A stretch of DNA of 64,000 bases from Labilithrix sp. (GTDB lineage: Bacteria > Myxococcota_A > Polyangia > Polyangiales > Polyangiaceae). The translations under genes were made by a program, and so were the position numbers. Each line of letters starts with the position of its first letter. Within the stretch, counting starts at the first letter, position 1. The notes under the pieces were generated by a model. That model had not been told where the DNA came from and searched no databases. It saw only the letters and a list, made by a program, of their open reading frames with translations. Positions 43,551 to 51,856 of this stretch are shown here, piece by piece. The stretch is taken from assembly GCA_019637155.1 (NCBI GenBank), contig JAHBWE010000003.1, forward strand, positions 434,001-498,000, written 5' to 3'.

Positions 43551-46328
43551 TCAGCGACGCGCGCCGGCGTCGGCGGCGCGGCTTTCGAGCTTTTCGAAGA
43601 TGGCGTCGGCGCGTTCGGTGAATTGGGTGGCTTCGCGGGCGGTGACGGGGTCGGTGTGGAAGTCGGGGCTGGCGCGGAGGAGGGCGGCGTAGAGACGGCA
43701 GCTCCGCGCGAGCTCCACGTCGTTGCCGATTTCCTCGAAGATCCAGACCGACTGGAGGAGGTGGCCGCGCGCCGCCAGGACGCCGTCGCCGCCGGCGGCG
43801 CCCATGATCTCGCCGAGGGAGCGGAGGGCGACGCCGAGCTGCACCTTCGCCTTCGTCTCGCGGAAGATCTCCACCGCGCGCTCGGCGTACTCCTGCGCGC
43901 GCGCGTACTCCCACATCGCGAGGTGCGCCTTGCCGAGGCCGCGCACCGCCTCGCCGAGGCCCGTCTTGTCGCCGAGCTCCTCCGTGATCGACTCGGCCTG
44001 CGCGAGGTAGTGGATCGCCTTCTGCGGATCGCCGAGGCGGTTGTACGTCTCGCCGAGGTTCGTGAGCACGAGCGCGATGCGGCCCTTGTCGCCCGTCTCC
44101 TTCGCGATCTCGTACGCCTCGAGGAAGAGCGACAGCGCGCGCTTGTCGTCCTTCTGATCCTGCGCGACGGTGCCGAGGTTGTTGAGCGAGATCGAGACGC
44201 CGACGAGGTCGCCGATCTCGCGGCGGATGCGGAGCGCCTGCTCGAACGCGTCGAGCGCGGCGGTGAACTGCCCCGCGTCCTGATGCACGAGGCCGAGGTT
44301 GTTGAGCGAGAGCGCGATCGAGCGGCGATCGCCGAGCTTGCGGCGGAGGCCGAGCGCGCGCTGCGTCGCGCCGAGCGCCTGCTCGTAGTCGCCGCGGAGC
44401 CAGAACAGCTTGCCGAGATCGTCGACCGTGCTCGCGATGCCGCGCTCGTCGCCCGCAGCTTCGAAGAGCGCGAGGGCGGCCTCGAGGTGGCCCTTCGCGT
44501 CGTCGAGGCGACCCGTGTCGCGATAGAGGCGGCCGATGCGGCCGTGCGCGGCGCCGCCCTTCGCGGGGAGATCGAGGCGATAGGCGCGGACGAGCATCTC
44601 GGTGTAGCAGTCGTGCGCCTCGTCGGCGCGGCCGAGGAGCTGGAGGACGTCGCCGTAGTGATGGAGCGAGCGGAGCTGCTCCGACGCGCCCGCCTCCGCG
44701 CCGTCGCGGAGGAGGCCGAGGCCCTTGCCGTAGTACTCGGCCGCGCGGCCGTACGCGTAGCGATCGCGCGCGAGGTGGGCGGCGTCGAGATAGGTGGAGG
44801 CCGCTTGCTGGTAGAGGCCCGCCTCCTCTTGATGGTGGGCGAGCATGCCCATGTATTCTTCATGCGTTCGGACGTTCGGCTTGAAGGAGAGCCAGTCCGC
44901 GATGGAGCGATGGAGGCGGCGCGCCTGCGCGCGCGGGAGCAGCTTCAGCAGCGTCTCGCGCTCGAGGTTGTGCTTGAAGACCATCTCCTCGTCGTCGGGG
45001 AACGTGCCGTCCGGCAGCGAGAGGATGTAGTCGCGCTCCTTCAGCTCCGCGAGCATCGCGCGGATGTGCGCGACGTCGGCCTTCGCGTCCTCCGCGCTCC
45101 AGACGTCGGGGACCGGCGTGTCGAGGCGCGCCATCGCGACGAGGCCGCCGAGCCAGAAGACGCTCCCCATCATCGCCGCCTGCTCGAGGAGGTCGCGCTC
45201 CTCCGGCGCGAGCGCGCCGATCCGCGCCTGGATCGCGTCCTCGACCGTGAGCGGGAGGCTCACCTGCGCGAGGCGATCGAGGTGGATCTGCCACGGCGAG
45301 TGCTCCTTGAACTGATCGGTCTCCTCGATCACGCGCATGTCGCGGAAGAGCGCGAGCATGCGCTCGAGGAGCGCGGGGTTGCCGGCCGCGAGCGAGGTCG
45401 CGGCCCCCACGAGCTCGTCCTTCCCCTCGACGTCGCCGCACGGCTCGAGGAGATCGTACATGACCTCCTCCGCCTCCTCCTCCGTGAGCGGAGAGAGCTC
45501 GATCAGGTCGTGCCGCTTCGCGCCGGGGCGCACCCAGTCGTCGCGACGCGCGACCATCTCCGGGCGCGCGATGCAGATCATGAGGATCGGGGCGTCGAGC
45601 GTGTCGAGGAGACGGCCGAGGAGATCGAGCGACTCGTCGTGCGCGAACTGCAGGTCGTCGAACACGAGGACGCACGGCGCGCGCGGCGCCTTCGGCTCGC
45701 CCGGGATCTCGATCTCGATCTGGATCTCGCGATCGGTGTCGCGCACCGGCGCGGCGGCGGGGAGCGACGACGACGAGGGCTGCTCGCCGACGCTGACCTT
45801 CTGCCCCGCCCAGCCGTCGGCCTCGAGGAAGCGCTTGATGACCGCGCGGCGGAGGAGGCGCATCTGGCTCGCGTCCTTGCGCACCGCCTGGATGAGCGGC
45901 GAGTCCATGAACTCGAGCTCCAGGATCTGCCCGAGGAAGAAGCACACGTCGCCGACCTTGCGGTCCTCGAGGACCTCGGCGACCTGCGCCCGCACCTGCG
46001 CCTTCGCGACCTCGGGCTCCATACCCTCGACGATGCCGAAGCGGGCGCGGAGCACGCGCGCGAAGACGTCGTAGGCGCCGCCGCCCTCGCGCGCCGATCC
46101 GCGGAACACGCGCGGCGCGCCGACGGGCAGCTTGCGCTGGCGCGAGAGGAAGTCGCGGACGAGGCGCGTCTTGCCGATGCCGGCCGGCCCGACGATCGTG
46201 ACCGCGCGGCCGCGCTTCTCGTCGCGCACCGCGGCGAGGGCCGCCTCGAGCGCGGCCAGCTCCTCCGCGCGGCCGACGAGCGGCGTGCGGCGGTCCACAG
46301 CGGCAAACCCGGCCGGGGCCATGCTCAT
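43551..46328 (-). CDS. AAA/STAND ATPase with C-terminal TPR array
   Basis: The 925-residue protein has an AAA_16-type ATPase (about 16-430; Walker A GPAGIGKT at 47-54, Walker B region 'CVLVFDDLQFAHDESLDLL', 'LTEEEAEEVMYDL'). The second half is made of tetratricopeptide repeats, with phrases such as 'IALSLNNLGLVHQDAGQF' and 'SISLNNLGTVAQDQKDD'. It resembles the ATPase/TPR half of the giant kinase at 33315 but without a kinase domain, so it may be an effector or adaptor scaffold. It is the last large gene of a long leftward gene run. Start ATG 46328. Confidence 0.86.
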   Translation of the reverse strand: MSMAPAGFAAVDRRTPLVGRAEELAALEAALAAVRDEKRGRAVTIVGPAGIGKTRLVRDFLSRQRKLPVGAPRVFRGSAREGGGAYDVFARVLRARFGIVEGMEPEVAKAQVRAQVAEVLEDRKVGDVCFFLGQILELEFMDSPLIQAVRKDASQMRLLRRAVIKRFLEADGWAGQKVSVGEQPSSSSLPAAAPVRDTDREIQIEIEIPGEPKAPRAPCVLVFDDLQFAHDESLDLLGRLLDTLDAPILMICIARPEMVARRDDWVRPGAKRHDLIELSPLTEEEAEEVMYDLLEPCGDVEGKDELVGAATSLAAGNPALLERMLALFRDMRVIEETDQFKEHSPWQIHLDRLAQVSLPLTVEDAIQARIGALAPEERDLLEQAAMMGSVFWLGGLVAMARLDTPVPDVWSAEDAKADVAHIRAMLAELKERDYILSLPDGTFPDDEEMVFKHNLERETLLKLLPRAQARRLHRSIADWLSFKPNVRTHEEYMGMLAHHQEEAGLYQQAASTYLDAAHLARDRYAYGRAAEYYGKGLGLLRDGAEAGASEQLRSLHHYGDVLQLLGRADEAHDCYTEMLVRAYRLDLPAKGGAAHGRIGRLYRDTGRLDDAKGHLEAALALFEAAGDERGIASTVDDLGKLFWLRGDYEQALGATQRALGLRRKLGDRRSIALSLNNLGLVHQDAGQFTAALDAFEQALRIRREIGDLVGVSISLNNLGTVAQDQKDDKRALSLFLEAYEIAKETGDKGRIALVLTNLGETYNRLGDPQKAIHYLAQAESITEELGDKTGLGEAVRGLGKAHLAMWEYARAQEYAERAVEIFRETKAKVQLGVALRSLGEIMGAAGGDGVLAARGHLLQSVWIFEEIGNDVELARSCRLYAALLRASPDFHTDPVTAREATQFTERADAIFEKLESRAADAGARR

Positions 46329-46349
46329 GCGACGAAGATCATACGCGAC

Positions 46350-47366
46350 TCAAGGCACGGGAGAGGCGCCGATCACGTGCGGATGAGCGAAGAAAAAGGC
46401 GAGATAGACGAAGGCCGCGATCGCGACGCGTATGACGCCGATCTCGGAAGGGACGAGCTTCGCGCGGCCGCCTGCGATCGCGGCGAACGGCACGACCGAC
46501 GTCTGCGCCGCGTAGGCGTCCCAGTCCGCGCCCTGCGTCGCCTTCCGCCGCGCGTCGATGTGGAGCATGCCGCCGAGCGCGAGGACCAGGATCGCGGCGG
46601 CGACGATGACGACGTGGAGCTCGCCGTTCGTCGCGAGGTGCGAGAGCGCCCAGAGCGCGAAGCCCCAGAGCGCGGGGTGCCGCGTGACGGCGAGGATCCC
46701 CTTCGGCCGCGCGCCCTTCGTCGTGCCTTCTTGGCCGGCCGCGGTCGGATTGCGGATCGAGTAGCCGGCGACGAGGAGCAAGGTCGCGATCGGCATCGTC
46801 AGGACCGGCGCCCAGCGCGTCCACCGCGGCGGCGACCAGAGCTCGACGTACGGCGCCGTGCGGTAGAAATAGAGCATCGCCGCGAAGGCCCCGAGCGCGA
46901 GGAGCGAGTAGACCACGCCGAAGCCCTTCGCCTTGAGCGCCGCGATCAGCTGCGTGCGCACGGGGATCGAGGACAGCGCGAAGTGGAGGAGCACGAACGC
47001 CGCCGCCGCGCTCGCGAGCGGGAAGACGGAGCCGCCGCGGATCGGCGCGCTCGTGAACGCGGTGGGGTCTTGCAGCGCGAGGGCCATCGCGTGGACCTCG
47101 TCGTCGGTGACGTCGGCGCGCGGCATCGTCCCGGCGCGGTAGCCGGCGACGACCTCGGCGTCCGGCTCGCGGATCGAGCGCGCGAGGTAGGCCTCGTCGA
47201 CGACGACCTCGCGGACGTCGCCGCCGGAGGCGACGGGGCGCTTACGGCCCCAGAGAGCCTTGAACGTCGGACCCGTGCGCGCGGTCCCGTCGACGGAGTG
47301 GCAGGTGAGGCAGCCCTTGTCGCGAAGGAGGGTTACGCCTCGCTGCGCATCCGTCGGCGACGGCAT
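46350..47366 (-). CDS. Cytochrome c domain fused to NnrU-family membrane protein
   Basis: The 338-residue protein has a small class I cytochrome c domain (about 5-105) with haem site CLTCH (19-23) and an axial Met81 in GTMPRAD. It is followed by six or more TM helices of the NnrU family (from about 112; signature 'TRHPALWGFALWALSHLATNG' around 230-250, split here by description). NnrU proteins are linked to nitric oxide/nitrite metabolism in denitrifiers. Haem attachment needs the cytochrome in the periplasm, yet no signal peptide precedes it and no upstream start codon exists in frame. It begins 1 base after the MepA stop, so it is co-expressed. Confidence 0.75.
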   Translation of the reverse strand: MPSPTDAQRGVTLLRDKGCLTCHSVDGTARTGPTFKALWGRKRPVASGGDVREVVVDEAYLARSIREPDAEVVAGYRAGTMPRADVTDDEVHAMALALQDPTAFTSAPIRGGSVFPLASAAAAFVLLHFALSSIPVRTQLIAALKAKGFGVVYSLLALGAFAAMLYFYRTAPYVELWSPPRWTRWAPVLTMPIATLLLVAGYSIRNPTAAGQEGTTKGARPKGILAVTRHPALWGFALWALSHLATNGELHVVIVAAAILVLALGGMLHIDARRKATQGADWDAYAAQTSVVPFAAIAGGRAKLVPSEIGVIRVAIAAFVYLAFFFAHPHVIGASPVP

Positions 47367-47367
47367 C

Positions 47368-48495
47368 TCAGCGGTTCTCGAAGACGCCGTCCGGATCGTC
47401 GATCGGCGGGAGCGGCTCCAGGCTGTCCGTCTTGCCGTCGGTCTTCGGCTCCGGATTCGGCTCGGCGCCGGGGAGGAGCTTCGGGATCAGGACCGAGTCG
47501 AGGCCCGGGATCGACGGCGCGAGGCTCGGGACGAAGTCGTTCTTGCTCTCGGCTTCTTCCGGTTTCGGCTCCGGCCTCCGGGCCGGCGGCGGCGGGGGAG
47601 TCGGCTTCGCCGGCGCGCGCGCGGGCGACTTCGGCTTTGCGTTCTTCGTATTGGCCAATGCGGAGTGGCTGCCACGGTGGTGGTGCGGGAGCGGGATCTC
47701 GACGCATTTGTCGCGCGCGAGCTCGGTCGAGCCGGGCGGGCACGCGACGCGGACGTGGAAATGGTCGTCGTGCGGGAGGGAGCCGCGCGGTTGGGCCATC
47801 AGCTGCGCCGCCAAATTGCGAATACGCTCCGGCGCGCCGATCTTCTCGGCATATTGGAGGAGCCGCGCGCGGATCGGCGAGGCGACGAAGATGTGCGTCA
47901 CGTGCGCGTGCGGATCGCTCACGAAGGTGCTGACGAGCTGCCAGTTCTTGGCGTCGTCGAACTGGGCGCCGGGCCAGGTGGCGGCCGTGCCGTCGCCTTT
48001 GAACTGGACGAAGTGATCGGCATAAATCGTCTTGCCGCGCTGGTTGCGGACGTAGAAGCCGACGTCGGCGTCGCGGCCGCTCTCGTGCGACGCGTGGCGG
48101 TTGATCTCTCCCCCGCCCGGCCGCGAGAGGTGCCCGATCGACATCTGCGCGTCGGGGTACTGCTTGTGCACGATGCGCGCCGCGCGATCGAGCATGTTCA
48201 CGAGCGCCTCGAGGCCCCAGCGCGCGTCGCCCGGCACGTAGGTCGGGACGACGCGGACGTGATCCGACTCGGAGAGCTTGGCGCCGCCGATGAGCTTCCC
48301 CTGCGTCGGCGAGCCGACGCTCTTCCCCGGCGAGGACGCCGGCTTCTCGCGATGCGCGACCGGCGCGACCTTCGCGCTGGGCTTCGCCGGCGCGTGGGCG
48401 CGCGCGGGCTGCTTTGGCGGAGGCGGCCCCGCGACGGCGGCGGGAGCGACGAAGAGACCGGCGAGCGCGAGGAGGTGGTGCGTACGGAAGGCCAC
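47368..48495 (-). CDS. Penicillin-insensitive murein endopeptidase MepA-like (M74)
   Basis: The 375-residue protein has a signal peptide (cut near AAVAG) and an M74/LAS peptidase core: 'INRHASHESGRDADVGFY' holds the His and Asp zinc ligands, and 'LPHDDHFHVRVAC' carries the third His with HxH. E. coli MepA is 274 residues; here about 100 extra residues form a Lys/Pro-rich tail after the core (PAKPTPPPPPARRPEPKPEE). It should cut D-Ala-mDAP cross-links in peptidoglycan. The start is GTG 48495. It lies within a run of leftward genes between DUF2891 and the cytochrome/NnrU fusion. Confidence 0.85.
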   Translation of the reverse strand: MAFRTHHLLALAGLFVAPAAVAGPPPPKQPARAHAPAKPSAKVAPVAHREKPASSPGKSVGSPTQGKLIGGAKLSESDHVRVVPTYVPGDARWGLEALVNMLDRAARIVHKQYPDAQMSIGHLSRPGGGEINRHASHESGRDADVGFYVRNQRGKTIYADHFVQFKGDGTAATWPGAQFDDAKNWQLVSTFVSDPHAHVTHIFVASPIRARLLQYAEKIGAPERIRNLAAQLMAQPRGSLPHDDHFHVRVACPPGSTELARDKCVEIPLPHHHRGSHSALANTKNAKPKSPARAPAKPTPPPPPARRPEPKPEEAESKNDFVPSLAPSIPGLDSVLIPKLLPGAEPNPEPKTDGKTDSLEPLPPIDDPDGVFENR

Positions 48496-48542
48496 GGTGA
48501 TTCGAACCCATCACACCCGTACGCGCGGGGCCAAGATCGCGG

Positions 48543-49538
48543 CTAGGTCAGCGCGAGCACCGCGTACGTCGCGAGCCAGTGCTCGCCCGCGTAGTCCTCG
48601 GCGAGGTGCGGCAGGCTCACCGCGACGTGCGCTTCGGCCGCGGATTCCAGGCGTTCGGCGTGCCGCGGCGCCGCGCGCGCGAGGCCGCGGAGGCACCAGG
48701 CGCGGGAGAGGTTGAGGCCGTCGAGGTGCGCGATCTTCCCGTCGGTGCGGTCGCTCACCGTCGCCGGGGTGAACAGCGTCTTCGGCTCGCCGGCGGAGAG
48801 GCGCGGGAGGAAGCGATCGAGCCACGGCGCGAACGCGTCGCCGAGGACGTGGCGCATGCACTCGGCCTCGACGAGCGCCGGCGAGAGGAAGTCGTCGCCG
48901 CCGGGCTCCCACGCGGGGCAGTCGGCGTCGGCGCCGAACCACGCCGTCGCGCGCTCGACGAGGAGCGACGCGAGCGCGCCGTCGCCGGCGACGCGGGCCC
49001 AGTCGAGCGCGAGGACGATCGCGAAGGCGCTGTTCGCGTGCGTGCCGGCGCGGATCGGGTACGTCGCGCGCGGGAGGTGCTCGCGGAAGCGCGCGGCGAA
49101 CGCTTCCTCGAGCGGGCCGAGCGCCGACGACCAGCGCCGCGCCTCGTCGGTCGTCCCGCGGCGCAGCTCGGCGCCGAGCGCGAGGAGCCACGCCCAACCG
49201 TACGGGCGCTCGAAGCCGCGGCTCGCCGGGCGCGCGAGGTAGTCGAGCTCGCCGCGCACGTTCTCCGGCGTGAAGTGGGCATTCACGGTGGCGCGGAGGC
49301 GCTCGGCGACGCCGGCGGGGAGCTCGTATTCGCGACAAAGCCTCGTCAATAGCCAATACGAATGAACGCATGAATGCCAATCGAAGCTACCGTAGAAGAC
49401 CGGATGAAGCGCGCGCGGACCGCGGACGTCGCCCTCGCCGCTCATCACGTGGTCCAGCTTGTTTGGATATTCGCGCGTGACGTGGCCGAGCGCGATGTTC
49501 GCGAAGCGAGCGGCGAGGGCGGAGTCGAGCGTGGGCAT
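48543..49538 (-). CDS. DUF2891-family protein
   Basis: The 331-residue soluble helical protein has an alpha/alpha-toroid look with motifs 'LHPVFYGSFDWHSCVHSYW', 'RPYGWAWLLAL', 'AGTHANSAFAIVLALDWAR' and 'LDGLNLSRAWCLRGLA'. They are conserved in DUF2891 proteins. Function is unknown. The N-terminal His/Trp/Asp cluster (FDWHSCVH) could be a metal or sugar site. It follows the DUF979 gene by 6 bp. DUF2891 next to DUF969/DUF979 is a recurrent arrangement to my recollection, suggesting a shared pathway. Confidence 0.8.
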   Translation of the reverse strand: MPTLDSALAARFANIALGHVTREYPNKLDHVMSGEGDVRGPRALHPVFYGSFDWHSCVHSYWLLTRLCREYELPAGVAERLRATVNAHFTPENVRGELDYLARPASRGFERPYGWAWLLALGAELRRGTTDEARRWSSALGPLEEAFAARFREHLPRATYPIRAGTHANSAFAIVLALDWARVAGDGALASLLVERATAWFGADADCPAWEPGGDDFLSPALVEAECMRHVLGDAFAPWLDRFLPRLSAGEPKTLFTPATVSDRTDGKIAHLDGLNLSRAWCLRGLARAAPRHAERLESAAEAHVAVSLPHLAEDYAGEHWLATYAVLALT

Positions 49539-49544
49539 TTGGAT

Positions 49545-50477
49545 TCACCGGAAGACGAGGAGGTACATGAGGACGGTGTTGGCCCCGAGGAGCGCGAGCG
49601 CGGTCGGCGTCTGCGCGCGGATCACGCCGTTCTTGTCGGGCAGCTCGAGGAGCGCCGCGGGGACGAGGTTGAAATTGGCCGCCATCGGCGTCATCAGCGT
49701 GCCGCAGAAGCCGGAGAGCATGCCGATCGCGGCCATCACGGTGGGATCGCCGCCGAGGCGCCGGACGAGGATGGGGATTCCCACCGCGGAGGCCATGATC
49801 GGGAACGCGGCGAAGGCATTGCCCATCACGACCGTGAGCCCGGCCATCCCGGTCGTGAAGACGACGACGACGACGAGGCGCTGATCGAGCGGCACGACGC
49901 GGCCGAGGAGCTCCGCGAGGCGATCGCCGACGCCGGCGGCGGCGAAGAGCGCGCCGAGGACGGCGAGCATCTGCGGGATCACCGCCGCCCAGCCGATCAT
50001 GTCGAGGAGGCGGCGCCCCTCGTGCACCGGCGCGGCCGCCGGCGGCCGGAACCACAGCAGCGCGACGGCGAGCGCGCCCAGCGCGGCGAGGGCGAGCGCG
50101 ACGAGGGAGGCACTCACGGGATCGAGGAGCGGCTTCGCGCCGAACGTGAGGCCGAGCGTGAGCGCCGGCACGAGCAGCGCGGGGAGGAACAGGCGGCTCC
50201 CGCTCCGCTCCGCCGACCGGGCGCGCTCCTCGTTCGTGCTCGTCGCCGGCTGGCCGCGGTCGAGCCGGTTCAGGCCGCCGACGACGATCATCGTGATGAC
50301 GAGGAGCCCGTTCGCGACGTCGGGGAGGTGGGAGCCGACGAGGAGCGTCGCCGCGTACGCGCCCCAGAAGAGCGCGGTCGTCCGGCGCTTCGGGTTCGTC
50401 GCGTCGCGCGCGTTGAGGAAGGCGACCGCGGCGAGGAAGAGCCCGACGACGACGTAGACGTGCTCGAGGCGGATCAT
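49545..50477 (-). CDS. DUF979-family membrane protein (putative transporter component)
   Basis: The 310-residue protein has eight to ten TM helices. Family features include 'LLVGSHLPDVANGLLVITMI', 'VVMGNAFAAFPIMASAVGIP' and 'MLSGFCGTLMTPMAANFN', with a loop-rich polar motif (TPMAANFN) likely lining a transport path. It overlaps the DUF969 gene by four bases (ATGA), as expected for two halves of one transporter. In other bacteria the DUF969/DUF979 pair has been associated by genome context with 5-oxoproline/pyrrolidone-carboxylate metabolism; no such enzyme is in this window. Confidence 0.82.
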   Translation of the reverse strand: MIRLEHVYVVVGLFLAAVAFLNARDATNPKRRTTALFWGAYAATLLVGSHLPDVANGLLVITMIVVGGLNRLDRGQPATSTNEERARSAERSGSRLFLPALLVPALTLGLTFGAKPLLDPVSASLVALALAALGALAVALLWFRPPAAAPVHEGRRLLDMIGWAAVIPQMLAVLGALFAAAGVGDRLAELLGRVVPLDQRLVVVVVFTTGMAGLTVVMGNAFAAFPIMASAVGIPILVRRLGGDPTVMAAIGMLSGFCGTLMTPMAANFNLVPAALLELPDKNGVIRAQTPTALALLGANTVLMYLLVFR

Positions 50478-51175
50478 GCGTCGTTCCTCCCTTCTCCCTC
50501 CGCTCCGGACCGGGCGATCGTGCGGTCGAGCCGCAGGAGGCGCGCGACGTGGATGACGAGCGCCGCGATCGCGGTGGGCACCGCCCACTTCGCGAGGTCG
50601 AGCGGCTCGACGTCGATCCCGTTCTGTTTGAGGAACCCCTTCATCAGCAGGATGGAGCCGATCGCGATGAAGATGTCCTCGCCGAAGAACAGCCCGATGT
50701 TGTCCGCGGCGGCGGCGTGGGCGCGGAGGTGGAAGCGCAGCGCGTCGCCGAGCGACCGGCCGCGCGCCGCGAGCTGCCGCTCCGCCGCGGCCTCGGCCAT
50801 CGGCGCGACGAGCGGCCGGACCATCTGCGCGTGCCCGCCGAGCGCGGTCAGCCCGAGCGCCGCCGCGCACTGGCGCAAGACGAAGTAGGCGACGAGGACG
50901 CGCCCCGCCGTGGCGGCACGGATGGAGCGCACGAGCGTCTGCGCGCGCTCGCGGAGCCCGGCGCGCTCGAGCACGCCGACGAGCGGCAGCAGCAGCCACC
51001 CGACCGCCATGTAGCGGTTCGCGGTGAAGGCCTTGCCGATCGCGGCCACGATCGCGACGGGCTGCATCCCGCTCGCGAGGCTCGTGACCGCGATCGCGCC
51101 GAGCACGACGAGCAACGGATTGACCCGCCGCGCGAACCCGACCACGACCACGACGACGCCAAGCAGCGTGAGCAT
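50474..51175 (-). CDS. DUF969-family membrane protein (putative transporter component)
   Basis: The 233-residue protein has about six TM helices, with conserved-looking 'NPLLVVLGAIAVTSLASGM', 'GKAFTANRYMAVGWLLLPLVG' (split motif) and 'HAAAADNIGLFFGEDIF'. It is the first gene of the leftward run, and its stop overlaps the DUF979 start. ATG 51175 is chosen because the preceding in-frame codons are basic and not membrane-like. The upstream 132 bp is shared with a divergent sorting-tail protein gene. Confidence 0.82.
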   Translation of the reverse strand: MLTLLGVVVVVVGFARRVNPLLVVLGAIAVTSLASGMQPVAIVAAIGKAFTANRYMAVGWLLLPLVGVLERAGLRERAQTLVRSIRAATAGRVLVAYFVLRQCAAALGLTALGGHAQMVRPLVAPMAEAAAERQLAARGRSLGDALRFHLRAHAAAADNIGLFFGEDIFIAIGSILLMKGFLKQNGIDVEPLDLAKWAVPTAIAALVIHVARLLRLDRTIARSGAEGEGRNDA

Positions 51176-51307
51176 GCGGCGACGATATACGCGAACCGCC
51201 CGCCCCACGTACGCCCGCCGCCCGCGCGCGCACGTTCACGGCGCGGGCTCCGGCGGCGAGGTGCTCTGCGCGTGACTCGAACCGTTGGCGGGGCGTACGC
51301 TCGGGGT

Positions 51308-51667
51308 GTGAGCTCTGCGCGGGACTTGATCCTTCGGCGGCGGGCGCGTTTCGTTGCGGCGGCGCTCGCGGCGAGTGGGATCGCGGTCGCTGCGCCGGCG
51401 CGGGCGGAGGACGACGCCGGGGCGGACGCAGGCGACGAAGCTGGGGCTGGGGCCGGCGACGACAACGACAGCGACGACAGCGACGACGGCCCGGACAGCG
51501 GTGCGGGCGACGCGGGTGGCGATGGCGACGCGGAGCCGCTGCCGCAGGTTTGCCTCTGCGCCGCCGCGCCGGAGCGTACCGGCGGGCCCGCGGTGCCGCT
51601 CGTCCTCGGCGTCGCTCTCGCCGGGGCGGTCGTCGCTCGGCGGCGGCGCGGCGCGAAGGTGAAGTAG
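51308..51667 (+). CDS. Small acidic exported protein with C-terminal Cys-TM-Arg sorting tail
   Basis: The 119-residue protein (start GTG 51308) has a signal peptide (ALAASGIAVAAPARA), a strongly acidic Asp/Gly/Ala middle (about 45 residues with repeated D, G, A) and a tail of the form Cys-Leu-Cys, a TM helix (VPLVLGVALAGAVVA) and RRRRGAK. This resembles the MYXO-CTERM/JDVT-type sorting signals, in which a Cys is lipid-modified and the TM removed. Such tails anchor or export proteins in myxobacteria. The family assignment is inferred from pattern only. Confidence 0.6.
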   Translation: MSSARDLILRRRARFVAAALAASGIAVAAPARAEDDAGADAGDEAGAGAGDDNDSDDSDDGPDSGAGDAGGDGDAEPLPQVCLCAAAPERTGGPAVPLVLGVALAGAVVARRRRGAKVK

Positions 51668-51668
51668 C

Positions 51669-51717
51669 CTCGACGACGAGGCGCCGCTCCGGCGCTCGCG
51701 CCCCCCCGCTCGTCGAG
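51669..51717 (+). terminator. Stem-loop after the sorting-tail gene
   Basis: The outer arms CTCGACGA/TCGTCGAG (8 bp) enclose an inner perfect hairpin GCGCCG-CTC-CGGCGC and a C-run. It begins 1-2 bases after the stop. No U-tract follows, so it may slow or end transcription only weakly. Confidence 0.35.
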
Positions 51718-51856
51718 CCGGCGATGCGCGCGTGTTGGCGCACGTGGCGGGCGGTTGACCGGTCGTGCTCTCCAGCACGAGGCGCGCACGGAGCACGCTG
51801 CGACGCTCGTCGATCGTGGCTTCGTGACGGCATGCGTCGTGCCTGGCGCGCGCCGC

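Noticed and set aside
43623..47933. Antisense open frame of about 1430 codons opposite the AAA/TPR, NnrU and MepA genes
   Set aside because: It spans three real genes in the opposite direction, has no recognisable domain and shows low-complexity Arg/Glu/Leu composition.
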